Origin: Galeruca laticollis
Taxonomy: Eukaryota > Arthropoda > Insecta > Coleoptera > Chrysomelidae
Assembly: GCA_963921935.1 (NCBI GenBank)
Contig: OY998180.1
Coordinates: forward strand, 124,001 to 188,000
Reading direction: 5' to 3'
Length of the DNA stretch: 64,000 nucleotides
Within the stretch, counting starts at the first letter, position 1, and the number at the start of each line of letters is the position of its first letter. Below are positions 41,860-53,356 of the stretch, one piece after another. The notes under the pieces were generated by a model. That model did no database searches, was not told where the DNA came from, and saw only the letters and a list, made by a program, of their open reading frames with translations. Position numbers and translations under genes: made by a program.

Positions 41860-43744
41860 CAAATATATTTTCGATAAGTTTGATGATGAAACAACTTTTC
41901 CTAGTCAGTAAAAAAAAATGTGAGAAACTAATGAAAACGAGTTGGTGGGGTGAATTTCACTCTATTAGAAAAATGTTAAAGAAACGGGTCCACCACACAA
42001 CAATTCATTCTAATATATTTTCTATTAGTTTGATAATGAAACAACTTTCCCTATGCAGTTAAAAGAATTAAATGTAAGATAGTAATGGAAACTAACGAAC
42101 GGGGGAAATTCATCCTCTTAAAAAGTCTTAAGGGAATGTGACTACCTCACAACTATTCTATATCGATTCTTATATATTCTCCCCAAATATGACGAGGAAT
42201 CAACTTTTCCGAGGTAGTTAAAAAAATTAAATGTTGAGATATTAACGAAAACGAGTAGGTGGGTGAATTTCACCCTCATAGAAAATTTTTAAGAGAATGT
42301 GACTACTCCACAACGATTCTATATCGATTCTTATAAAATTTCCCCAAATATGATGATGCAACAACTTTTCACAGATAGTTAAAAAAATAAAATGTTAAGA
42401 TATTAACGAAAACGAGTAGGTGGGGTGAATTTCACCCTCTTATAAAAATGTTAAAGGGACGGGACCACCACACAACAATTCTATATCGATTCTAATATAT
42501 TTTCTAAAAGTTTGATGATGAAACAACTTTCCCTAGGCAGTTAAAAAAATTAAATGTAAGATAGTAATGAAAACGAACCCGCGGGGGGAAATTCACCCTC
42601 TAAGAAAATGTGACTAACATCACAACTATTCAATATCCATTTTTATATATTCTCCCCAAATATGACGATGAATCAACAATTCCGAGATAGTTAAAAGAAT
42701 TAAATGTTGTAATATCAACGAAAACGAGTAGATGGGGTGAATTTCACCCTATTAGAAAAATCTTAAAGGAATGTGACCACCACACAACAATTCTATATCG
42801 ATTCTAATATGTTTTCTAGAAGTTTGATGATGAAACAACATTTCCCAGACAGTTAAAAAATAAAATGTGAGAAACTAATGAAAACGAGTTGATGGGGATA
42901 TTTTCACCCTCTTAGAAAATTCTTGAGGGTATGTGACTACTCCACAACGATTCTATATCGATTATTATAAATTATTCCCAAATATGATGATGAAACAACT
43001 TTTCCTAGATAGTTATAAATATAAAATGTTGAGATATTAACGAAAACGAGTAGGTGGGGTGAATTTCACCCTCATAGAAAAATGTTGAAGGGAGGGGACC
43101 ACCACACAACAATTCTATATCGAGTCTAATATATTTTCTATAAGTTTGATGATGAAACAACTTTCCTTGGGCAGTTAAAAAAATAAAATGTGAGATAGTA
43201 ATGAAAACGAACCCGCGGGGGGAATTTACCCTCTAAGAAAATACTTAAGCGAATGTGACTACCTCACAACTATTCTATATCGATTTTTATATATTTTCCC
43301 CAAATATGACGATGGAACAACTTTTCCGAGGTAGTTAGAAAAATTAAATGTTAATATATTAACGAAAACGAGTAAGTGTGGTGAATTCCACCCCCTTAGA
43401 GAAATCTTAAAGGAACGTGACCACCACACAACAATTCTATATCGATTCTAATATGTTTTCTAGAAGTTTGATGATGAAACAACACTTCCCAGACAGTTAA
43501 AAAAATAAAATTTGAGAAACTAATGAAAATGAGTTGATAGGGCGAATTTCACCCTCTTAGAAAAATGTTAAAGGAATGTTTCCACCACACTTCTATTCTA
43601 TATCGATTCTAATATATTTTCTCAAAATATGATGATGAAAAAACTTTTCCTAGAGAGTTAAAAAAATAAAATGCCAGTAAGTCATGCAAACGAATAGGCG
43701 GGGTGAATTTCATCCTATTAGAGAAATGTTAAAGGAATGTTGCC

Positions 43745-45276
43745 ACCAAACAACTATTCTATATCAATTCTGAAATATTTTCTGCAAGTTTGATGAGGAA
43801 ACAGCTGTTGCTTGACAGTTAAAAAAATAAATGTAAGGTAATAATGAAAACGAGTGCTAGGGGTAAATTTAACTCTCTTAGATAATTCTTAAAGGAATTA
43901 CAGGAATCAAATATATTTTCCGCAAATATGATGTAACTACTTTCACTAGACAGTTACAAAAATAAAATGTCAAGATACTAACGAAAACGAGTAGGTGGGG
44001 TGAATTACACCCTCTTAGAAGGAACGTGACCACCACATAACAATTGTATATCGATTCAAATATATTTTCGATAAGTTTGATGATGAAACAACTTTACCTA
44101 GTCAGTAAAAAAAATAAAATGTGAGAAACTAATGAAAACGAGTTGGTGGGGTGACTTTCACTCTCTTAGAAAAATGTTAAAGGAACGGGACCACCACACA
44201 ACAATTCAATATCGATTCTAATATATGTTCTATAAGTTTGATGATGAAACAACTTTCCCTAGGCAGTTAAAAAAATTAAATGTAAGATAGTAATGGAAAC
44301 GAACCCGCGGGATTCACCCTCTAAGAAAATTTCTTAAGCGAATGTGACTACCTCACAACTATTTATATCGATTTTTATATATTCTCCCCTAATATCACGA
44401 TGAATCAACTTTTCCGAGATAGTTAAAAAAATTAAATGTTGAGATATTAACGAAAACGAGTAAGTGGGGTGAATTTCACCCTCGTAGAAAAATCTTAAAG
44501 GAACGTGACCACCAAACAACTATTCTATATCAATTCTGAAATATTTTCTGCAAGTTTGATGAGGAAACAGCTGTTGCTTGACAGTTAAAAAAATAAATGT
44601 AAGGTAATAATGAAAACGAGTGCTAGGGGTAAATTTAACTCTCTTAGATAATTCTTAAAGGAATTACAGGAATCAAATATATTTTCCGCAAATATGATGT
44701 AACTACTTTCACTAGACAGTTACAAAAATAAAATGTCAAGATACTAACGAAAACGAGTAGGTGGGGTGAATTACACCCTCTTAGAAGGAACGTGACCACC
44801 ACATAACAATTGTATATCGATTCAAATATATTTTCGATAAGTTTGATGATGAAACAACTTTACCTAGTCAGTAAAAAAAATAAAATGTGAGAAACTAATG
44901 AAAACGAGTTGGTGGGGTGACTTTCACTCTCTTAGAAAAATGTTAAAGGAACGGGACCACCACACAACAATTCAATATCGATTCTAATATATGTTCTATA
45001 AGTTTGATGATGAAACAACTTTCCCTAGGCAGTTAAAAAAATTAAATGTAAGATAGTAATGGAAACGAACCCGCGGGATTCACCCTCTAAGAAAATTTCT
45101 TAAGCGAATGTGACTACCTCACAACTATTTATATCGATTTTTATATATTCTCCCCTAATATCACGATGAATCAACTTTTCCGAGATAGTTAAAAAAATTA
45201 AATGTTGAGATATTAACGAAAACGAGTAAGTGGGGTGAATTTCACCCTCGTAGAAAAATCTTAAAGGAACGTGACC
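43745..45276 (+). repeat. 766-bp tandem duplication, pair 4
   Basis: Junctions at 43,745 and 44,511 inside HOR3. Same breakpoint as the other pairs. Confidence 0.87.
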
Positions 45277-46549
45277 ACCACACAACAATTCTATATCGAT
45301 TCTAATATGTTTTCTAGGAGTTTGATGATGAAACAACTTTTCCCAGACAGTTGAAAAAATTAAATGTGAGAAACTAATGAAAACGCGTTGGTGGGGCGAA
45401 TTTCACCCCCATAGAAAATTCTTAAGGGAATGTGACTACTCCACAACGATTCTTATAAAATTTCCCCAAAGATGATAATGCAACAACTTTTCCCAGATAG
45501 TTAAAAAAATAAAGTGTTAACATATTAACGAAAACGAGTAGGTGGGGTGAATTTCACCTTCTTATAAAAATGTTAAAGGGAGGGGACCACCACAAAACAA
45601 TTCTATATCGATTCTAATATGTTTTCTAAAAGTTTGATGACGAAACAACTTTTCCTAGGCAGTTAAAAAATTAAATGTAAGATAGTAATGAAAACGAACC
45701 CGCGGGGGGAAATTCACCCTGTAAGAAAATTCTTAAGCGAATGTGACTACCTCACAACTATTCTATATCGATTTTTATATATTTTTCCCAAATATGACGA
45801 TGGAACAACTTTTCCGAGGTAGTTAAAAAAATTAAATGTTAAGATATTAACGAAAACGAGTAAGTGGGGTGAATTTCACCCCCTTAGAGAAATCTTAAAG
45901 GAACGTGACCACCACACAACAATTCTATATCGATTCTAATATGTTTTCTAGAAGTTTGATGATGAAACAATACTTCCCAGACAGTTAAAAAAATAAAATT
46001 TGAGAAACTAATGAAAATGAGTTGATAGGGCGAATTTCACCCTCTTAGAAAAATGTTAAAGGAATGTTTCCACCACACTTCTATTCTATATCGATTCTAA
46101 TATATTTTCTCAAAATATGATGATGAAAAAACTTTTCCTAGAGAGTTAAAAAAATAAAATGCCAGTAAGTCATGCAAACGAATAGGCGGGGTGAATCTCA
46201 TCCTATTAGAGAAATGTTAAAGGAATTTTGCCACCAAACAACTATTCTATATCAATTCTAAAATATTTTCTCCAAGTTTGATGAGGAAACAGCTGTTGCT
46301 TGACAGTTAAAAAAATAAATGTAAGGTAATAATGAAAACGAGTGCTAGGGGTGAATTTAACTCTCTTAGATAATTCTTAAAGGAATTATAGGAATCAAAT
46401 ATATTTTCCGCAAATATGATGTAACTACTTTCACTAGACAGTTATACAAATAAAATGTCAAGATACTAACGAAAACGAGTAGGTGGGGTGAATTACACCC
46501 TCTTAGAAGGAACGTGACCACCACATAACAATTGTATATCGATTCAAAT

Positions 46550-47104
46550 TGTTGAAACCACAAACGGTCAATAACTTGTTATTTTTCACGTATTGTATTC
46601 AGAACACATCCAAACAATTATTTTAATTAAAATTAAATAGGCTGGGCTTGTTTCTACGCAACTTGTTCTAGATATGTAAATAAAAAAATGTCAGTGTCAC
46701 TGTCAAACAATTTTTCCAACCAAAGCGGTCTCCCAGTTAAGACCTAAATGTTCAAGTATTTACAGAAAGTAATACATTTCATCCTTCCTGCATAAGTGCA
46801 TTTCTTTATATAAAGTTAAAAGTTAAAGATAAGTTATTTTTATAGTGTTTATAGTGTTTTGGAAACTAAAAGGAGAAAAAAGTAAGATTATTCTTTATTC
46901 TTAGATCTAACTGAAAGGCTTGTCCCAATTTATTGTTTCAACTATATATATTTCTGATGTCAGTTGTAGTTTATTAAATATTACTGGATTGTTAACGAGA
47001 TTGCAGTGTATTTATTTTTGCCCAGAACCGGCTACTACGGAGACGCAGTCCGCTAATCGAAGGCGAATTTAACCAAACTGTGTTATGGTAAAACGGCCGT
47101 AACA
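46550..47104 (+). mobile_element. Solo LTR 4 (555 bp)
   Basis: Same insert and flanks (CAAAT at 46,545-46,549 and 47,105-47,109). It has AATAACTTG as in LTR1 but the shorter A-run of LTR2 and LTR3, a mosaic pattern that fits exchange between copies or two independent changes. Confidence 0.85.
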
Positions 47105-50100
47105 CAAATATATTTTCGATAAGTTTGATGATGAAACAACTTTTCCTAGTCAGTAAAAAAAAATGTGAGAAACTAATGAAAACGAGTTGGTGGGGTGAAT
47201 TTCACTCTATTAGAAAAATGTTAAAGAAACGGGTCCACCACACAACAATTCATTCTAATATATTTTCTATTAGTTTGATAATGAAACAACTTTCCCTATG
47301 CAGTTAAAAGAATTAAATGTAAGATAGTAATGGAAACTAACGAACGGGGGAAATTCATCCTCTTAAAAAGTCTTAAGAGAATGTGACTACCTCACAACTA
47401 TTCTATATCGATTTTTATATATTCTCCCCAAATATGACGAGGAATCAACTTTTCCGAGGTAGTTAAAAAAATTTAATGTTGAGATATTAACGAAAACGAG
47501 TAGGTGGGTGAATTTCACCCTCATAGAAAATTTTTAAGAGAATGTGACTACTCCACAACGATTCTATATCGATTCTTATAAAATTTCCCCAAATATGATG
47601 ATGCAACAACTTTTCACAGATAGTTAAAAAAATAAAATGTTAAGATATTAACGAAAACGAGTAGGTGGGGTGAATTTCACCCTCTTATAAAAATGTTAAA
47701 GGGACGGGACCACCACACAACAATTCTATATCGATTCTAATATATTTTCTAAAAGTTTGATGATGAAACAACTTTCCCTAGCCAGTTAAAAAAATTAAAT
47801 GTAAGATAGTAATGAAAACGAACCCGCGGGGGGAAATTCACCCTCTAAGAAAATGTGACTAACATCACAACTATTCAATATCCATTTTTATATATTCTCC
47901 CCAAATATGACGATGAATCAACAATTCCGAGATAGTTAAAAGAATTAAATGTTGTAATATCAACGAAAACGAGTAGATGGGGTGAATTTCACCCTATTAG
48001 AAAAATCTTAAAGGAATGTGACCACCACACAACAATTCTATATCGATTCTAATATGTTTTCTAGAAGTTTGATGATGAAACAACATTTCCCAGACAGTTA
48101 AAAAATAAAATGTGAGAAACTAATGAAAACGAGTTGATGGGGCTATTTTCACCCTCTTAGAAAATTCTTGAGGGTATGTGACTACTCCACAACGATTCTA
48201 TATCGATTATTATAAATTATTCCCAAATATGATGATGAAACAACTTTTCCTAGATAGTTATAAATATAAAATGTTGAGATATTAACGAAAACGAGTAGGT
48301 GGGGTGAATTTCACCCTCATAGAAAAATGTTGAAGGGAGGGGATCACCACACAACAATTCTATATCGAGTCTAATATATTTTCTATAAGTTTGATGATGA
48401 AACAACACTTCCCAGACAGTTAAAAAAATAAAATTTGAGAAACTAATGAAAATGAGTTGATAGGGCGAATTTCACCCTCTTAGAAAAATGTTAAAGGAAT
48501 GTTTCCACCACACTTCTATTCTATATCGATTCTAATATATTTTCTCAAAATATGATGATGAAAAAACTTTTCCTAGAGAGTTAAAAAAATAAAATGCCAG
48601 TAAGTCATGCAAACGAATAGGCGGGGTGAATTTCATCCTATTAGAGAAATGTTAAAGGAATGTTGCCACCAAACAACTATTCTATATCAATTCTGAAATA
48701 TTTTCTGCAAGTTTGATGAGGAAACAGCTGTTGCTTGACAGTTAAAAAAATAAATGTAAGGTAATAATGAAAACGAGTGCTAGGGGTAAATTTAACTCTC
48801 TTAGATAATTCTTAAAGGAATTACAGGAATCAAATATATTTTCCGCAAATATGATGTAACTACTTTCACTAGACAGTTACAAAAATAAAATGTCAAGATA
48901 CTAACGAAAACGAGTAGGTGGGGTGAATTACACCCTCTTAGAAGGAACGTGACCACCACATAACAATTGTATATCGATTCAAATATATTTTCGATAAGTT
49001 TGATGATGAAACAACTTTACCTAGTCAGTAAAAAAAATAAAATGTGAGAAACTAATGAAAACGAGTTGGTGGGGTGACTTTCACTCTCTTAGAAAAATGT
49101 TAAAGGAACGGGACCACCACACAACAATTCAATATCGATTCTAATATATGTTCTATAAGTTTGATGATGAAACAACTTTCCCTAGGCAGTTAAAAAAATT
49201 AAATGTAAGATAGTAATGGAAACGAACCCGCGGGATTCACCCTCTAAGAAAATTTCTTAAGCGAATGTGACTACCTCACAACTATTTATATCGATTTTTA
49301 TATATTCTCCCCTAATATCACGATGAATCAACTTTTCCGAGATAGTTAAAAAAATTAAATGTTGAGATATTAACGGAAACGAGTAAGTGGGGTGAATTTC
49401 ACCCTCGTAGAAAAATCTTAAAGGAACGTGACCACCACACAACAATTCTATATCGATTCTAATATGTTTTCTAGGAGTTTGATGATGAAACAACTTTTCC
49501 CAGACAGTTGAAAAAATTAAATGTGAGAAACTAATGAAAACGCGTTGGTGGGGCGAATTTCACCCCCATAGAAAATTCTTAAGGGAATGTGACTACTCCA
49601 CAACGATTCTTATAAAATTTCCCCAAAGATGATAATGTAACAACTTTTCCCAGATAGTTAAAAAAATAAAGTGTTAACATATTAACGAAAACGAGTAGGT
49701 GGGGTGAATTTCACCTTCTTATAAAAATGTTAAAGGGAGGGGACCACCACAAAACAATTCTATATCGATTCTAATATGTTTTCTAAAAGTTTGATGACGA
49801 AACAACTTTTCCTAGACAGTTAAAAAATTAAATGTAAGATAGTAATGAAAACGAACCCGCGGGGGGAAATTCACCCTGTAAGAAAATTCTTAAGCGAATG
49901 TGACTACCTCACAACTATTCTATATCGATTTTTATATATTTTTCCCAAATATGACGATGGAACAACTTTTCCGAGGTAGTTAAAAAAATTAAATGTTAAG
50001 ATATTAACGAAAACGAGTAAGTGGGGTGAATTTCACCCCCTTAGAGAAATCTTAAAGGAACGTGACCACCACACGACAATTCTATATCGATTCTAATATG

Positions 50101-50696
50101 TTTTCAAGAAGTTTGATGATGAAACAACACTTCCCAGACAGTTAAAAAAATAAAATTTGAGAAACTAATGAAAACGAGTTGATGGGGCGAATTTCACCCT
50201 CTTAGAAAAATGTTAAAGGAATGCTTCCACCACACTTCTATTCTATATCGATTCTAATATATTTTCTCAAAATATGAAGATGAAAAAACTTTTCCTAGAG
50301 GGTTAAAAAAATAAAATGCCAGTAAGTCATGCAAACGAATAGGTGGGGTGAATTTCATCCTATTAGAAAAATGTTAAAGGAATGTTGCCACCAAACAACT
50401 ATTCTATATCATTTCTAAAATATTTTCTCCAAGTTTGATGAGGAAACAGCTGTTGCTTGACAGTTAAAAAAATAAATGTAAGGTAATAATGAAAACGAGT
50501 GCTAGGGGTGAATTTAACTCTCTTAGATAATTCTTAAAGGAATTATAGGAATCAAATATATTTTCCGCAAATATGATGTAACAACTTTCACTAGACAGTT
50601 ACAAAAATAAAATGTCAAGATACTAACGAAAACGAGTAGGTGGGGTGAATTACACCCTCTTAGAAGGAACGTGACCACCACATAACAATTGTATAT

Positions 50697-50720
50697 CGAT
50701 TCAAATATATTTTCGATAAG
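50697..50720 (+). other. Empty LTR target site (pre-insertion allele)
   Basis: CGATTCAAATATATTTTCG with one CAAAT (50,702-50,706). The left context (GGGTGAATTTAACTC and GGAATTATAGGAATC about 140-190 bp upstream) is the one found before the LTRs, not the one found in other empty monomers (GGAATTACAGGAATC). It is thus the paralogue of the insertion site itself. Confidence 0.8.
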
Positions 50721-50840
50721 TTTGATGATGAAACAACTTTTCCTAGTCAGTAAAAAAAATAAAATGTGAGAAACTAATGAAAACGAGTTGGTAGGGTGAC
50801 ATTCACTCTCTTAGAAAATTCTTAAGCGAATGTGACTACC

Positions 50841-50894
50841 TTTCGTGAAATAAAAATATTACATAAAAAATGTTTATTTTAAAAACACTCAAGT
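50841..50894. other. Short non-satellite join between array B and spacer copy 2
   Basis: 54 bp, very AT-rich, neither satellite nor matched in spacer copy 1. It contains ATTACATAAAAAATGTTTA. It replaces the smooth satellite-to-spacer transition seen at 21,780-21,810, so it marks a deletion or insertion at this border. Confidence 0.6.
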
Positions 50895-51714
50895 TTTTCC
50901 CTAGAACCAAAGATTTGGTGAAAAAAAATTACGTATTGAGAGTGGAACACAGTAAAGATTGAATTCTAATTTTACCACTTTATAATGTAACAGGAATGTT
51001 GAAAGAATATCTGCGTTTAGTTCTCGGAGAGTGAACAGAAATTACAAAATTTCAATCTTCAAATTAAAACTTAATTTCACTCACCACCTTTTAGGAGTCA
51101 TATCTCGGAAAGTAGGCTGAGAAAAGTTCAACCATAACTTTATATGGACAAGCACCTCATTTCGCATAAATTTAGAAACACCCTGTATACACAACACAGT
51201 ATACATACATAATAAATAAAGTTCATAATAAACAACACTGACCAATAAAAACTCTTAAACCCTTGTCCATTAATAATTAATTTAGGAGGTTCAACCGTAT
51301 TTAGTGAAATTATTTGTAACTATCCCTTACTAAACATCAAACAATAATATTGATGAATGATCCTATGAATGAAATGTTTTTTGTGAAGGGCCTGAAAAAA
51401 AATTTCAGCTGGAGACTATTGCGTATGATAGTTCTAACAATTTAGTGAACAACTTTTTTTTGTTATGCACTGAAAAGATACTAACTATTTGCATTGGAAC
51501 TAGTAAACAACTTTTTTTTAAAGGTCCACGCCGCTTCTGCAAGAAAAGCAAGTACTGATTGTTATCTCAAATTTGGTGCCGAGTCCATGATAGAAAAACA
51601 GTATTTATAACTTGTTTTTATGGGTTCTCTGAATATGAATTTTGGAAATAATATACCTACTAGAAATGTTTGTTGTCACCTATACAATTATATCTATTTT
51701 ATAATATAAAAGTT

Positions 51715-52705
51715 ACCTAGGAATTTAACAAAAAATCGGGAGTCAGTTGAAGAGGTCAAAACAATATTAGAATGTCAAATATATGTTTGTCCTAGTCTTA
51801 GTTCCCGAATTATAGAAAATATCGAAAAATAAAACTGAAGTTTAAGACATATTCTCAAAACTGTATATAGATGGGAATGTTATAAAATTATAGTTATTGA
51901 CTACTTATATCCATGTGCTGTAAACTGCAATTGACAATATTAAAGAATGTACGTAGCTACAAGAAATTTAGACTGCTTGTACCCAATAGTTAACAATCCG
52001 TAATATTAACAGGGACATGTATAATATCAAATGAATATTCCAATCTATTTACTAATGAAAACGTACTCGTGTTTGAAATCGATAAAATGAACGGTTTAGG
52101 AGACATTTGTATTTTGAGATCGAAATGTGTGAAGAATAGCTCGATCATATTCTGTACAAACAGACATTCTGGAGAAAACTGTCACTACTTATTGAAAATC
52201 TTTCGAGATTGAAACGCAATTTTAGTTCAAGTCTGACGATGCTTTAGTCTTCTCCAGAATCAATGTATTTACAGAAACTCCTCTTCACGCATTTCGAACT
52301 AAAAATTCAAATTTTTCTTGACCCCTTCATTTTATCGACTTCAAACACGAGTACGATTTCATTAGTGAAAGTAAAAGAAAATTTCTTTTTGGAATTTAGA
52401 TGTTGTCCCAGTTAATATTACGCATTGTCAACCATAGGACACAAGCAGCCTATAGATTTCTTGTAGTTCTAGATACATTTATACCGTTAATTAGAGCACA
52501 TGGATGTAAGTAATCAGTCACTAAAATTTCATAGTATTCCGATATATAATTTAGAAATTATGTATAAACATATAAGTTTGTATTTCGATATTTTAAAGAA
52601 ATAAAACTTCGCCGAATCGAAGGCTATTATGGAAAAAATGTATTTGATGTTTTAACATTACTTATAATCGTTACCAAATTTTTGTCAATCAATTCTAAAA
52701 TAATA
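51715..52705. mobile_element. Large imperfect palindrome (foldback-like) in spacer copy 2
   Basis: About 990 bp, centre near 52,210. Paired landmarks: GACTACTTATATCCATGTGC (51,899) with GCACATGGATGTAAGTAATC (52,497); GTAATATTAACAGGGACA (51,999) with TGTCCCAGTTAATATTAC (52,403); TAATGAAAACGTACTCGTG (52,053) with CACGAGTACGATTTCATTA (52,346); TTCTGGAGAAAACTG with AGTCTTCTCCAGAA. The outer part corresponds to the palindrome in copy 1. The inner part is missing there, so copy 1 may be an internally deleted version, or copy 2 may have gained a nested element. Confidence 0.75.
52048..52370. mobile_element. Inner palindrome, possible nested MITE
   Basis: About 322 bp beginning TTTACTAATGAAAACG and ending CGATTTCATTAGTGAAA. 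Terminal inverted repeats of about 45 bp have only a few mismatches, with weaker pairing further in (TCGAAATGTGTGAAGA near 52,120 with TCTTCACGCATTTCGA near 52,281). It is absent from spacer copy 1. Clear target duplications are not seen, so a separate insertion is not proven. Confidence 0.6.
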
Positions 52706-53240
52706 TATTATTTACGTAACGATATGTAACAGTGTAAATAGTAACAGAAAAATCAAAATTGACTTATGTGATTAAATGTTAACTCATGGTAATATATTTT
52801 GCGGTACATTTTATAGGAAATACGTATTAATAAAAACATTTTTAGATCTATCAGTTTTCGATGAATTTTGATTTGTTTGGAAACATGTTAGGACAAAGTT
52901 GTAAATATTGATAATTTACAAAGGAAATAAAATCTAATTTTTACTTATTGGAACATTAAAAAAGCAGCTATATCCAAAAATAAAACGCAATTTCTTGAAA
53001 AAAAATGTTGCTTCCTAAGAAATACTAAGCAAACTTCAATTTACATTAGAAATATAATTTATAATGCTAAGCTCAAAACTGTACTTACATGATTAAACTT
53101 GTTAACCAACTAATTCATTAACGGTAAAATTGATATGTGCTCCCGACTAGTATTCACCGTTCGGAATCAACAGCACAACTAAAAACGAATTGAATTCGTA
53201 TTGTAGTAGCAGTGGACACCTTCAACCGATGCGATGCCGT

Positions 53241-53256
53241 CCTGCGCATACGCAGG
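53241..53256. other. Perfect short hairpin in spacer copy 2
   Basis: CCTGCGCATACGCAGG: a 6-bp GC-rich stem with loop CATA. The same text, with one terminal change, is at 23,675 in copy 1, inside a run of about 45 bp that is well kept (AAGTAGGTACACAGT follows in both). Role unknown. Confidence 0.5.
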
Positions 53257-53356
53257 AAGTAGGTACACAGTCCAGTACTGTCCAGAAAAAAATAGGGGAT
53301 GTATATGTTAATTCATCAATTTCTTGATGAATGAAGATAATCAATATATACAATGT

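Larger units (their letters stand above)
41305..46549 (+). repeat. Array B HOR3 (5,245 bp)
   Basis: LTR3 to LTR4. It contains one LTR, about 28 full or shortened monomers and one 766-bp duplication. I take it as the reference unit because its length equals HOR1 minus the 3,605-bp duplication and one A in the LTR. Confidence 0.9.
23816..50840 (+). repeat. Satellite array B with LTR-containing higher-order repeats
   Basis: Same monomer family and orientation as array A, but with its own variants: AACCCGCGGGGGGAAATTCA in b-type monomers, GTGGGGTGAATTTCACCCTC in a-type monomers and shortened monomers (CAGGAATCAAATATATTTTC). Four solo LTRs are embedded. The left edge (23,816-24,540) and the last kilobase are more divergent than the middle. 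All open frames (for example minus-strand frames near 25,812, 30,250, 31,016 and 49,257) recur at HOR spacing and lie over satellite, so none is accepted as a gene. Confidence 0.96.
46550..50840 (+). repeat. Array B HOR4 (partial, no 766-bp duplication, truncated)
   Basis: Starts with LTR4. Near 48,410 it lacks one dimer (about 323 bp) present at 43,140-43,480. It also has a single copy of the 766-bp segment. At 50,697-50,720 it reaches the monomer that holds the LTR in the other units, but there the site is empty. It ends abruptly at about 50,840 within a monomer, after TGTGACTACC. Private substitutions are more frequent towards the end. Confidence 0.85.
50895..53356 (+). repeat. Inter-array spacer, copy 2
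   Basis: Homologous and collinear with 21,804-23,815, with many substitutions and small indels and about 450 bp longer. Most of the extra length lies in the palindrome centre (about 52,000-52,420). The right end re-enters satellite at GATATTTTCTCC exactly as copy 1 does. No coding region is supported. Two copies, each with the same satellite on both sides, imply an array-plus-spacer unit. Confidence 0.85.

Noticed and set aside
25812..49493. Families of minus-strand ORFs of 61, 64, 65 and 78 codons and a plus-strand 60-codon ORF in array B
   Set aside because: Each recurs at exact HOR spacing over satellite or at the satellite-LTR border, and other monomers of the same class do not keep the frame. 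Copying with the HOR explains the conservation.
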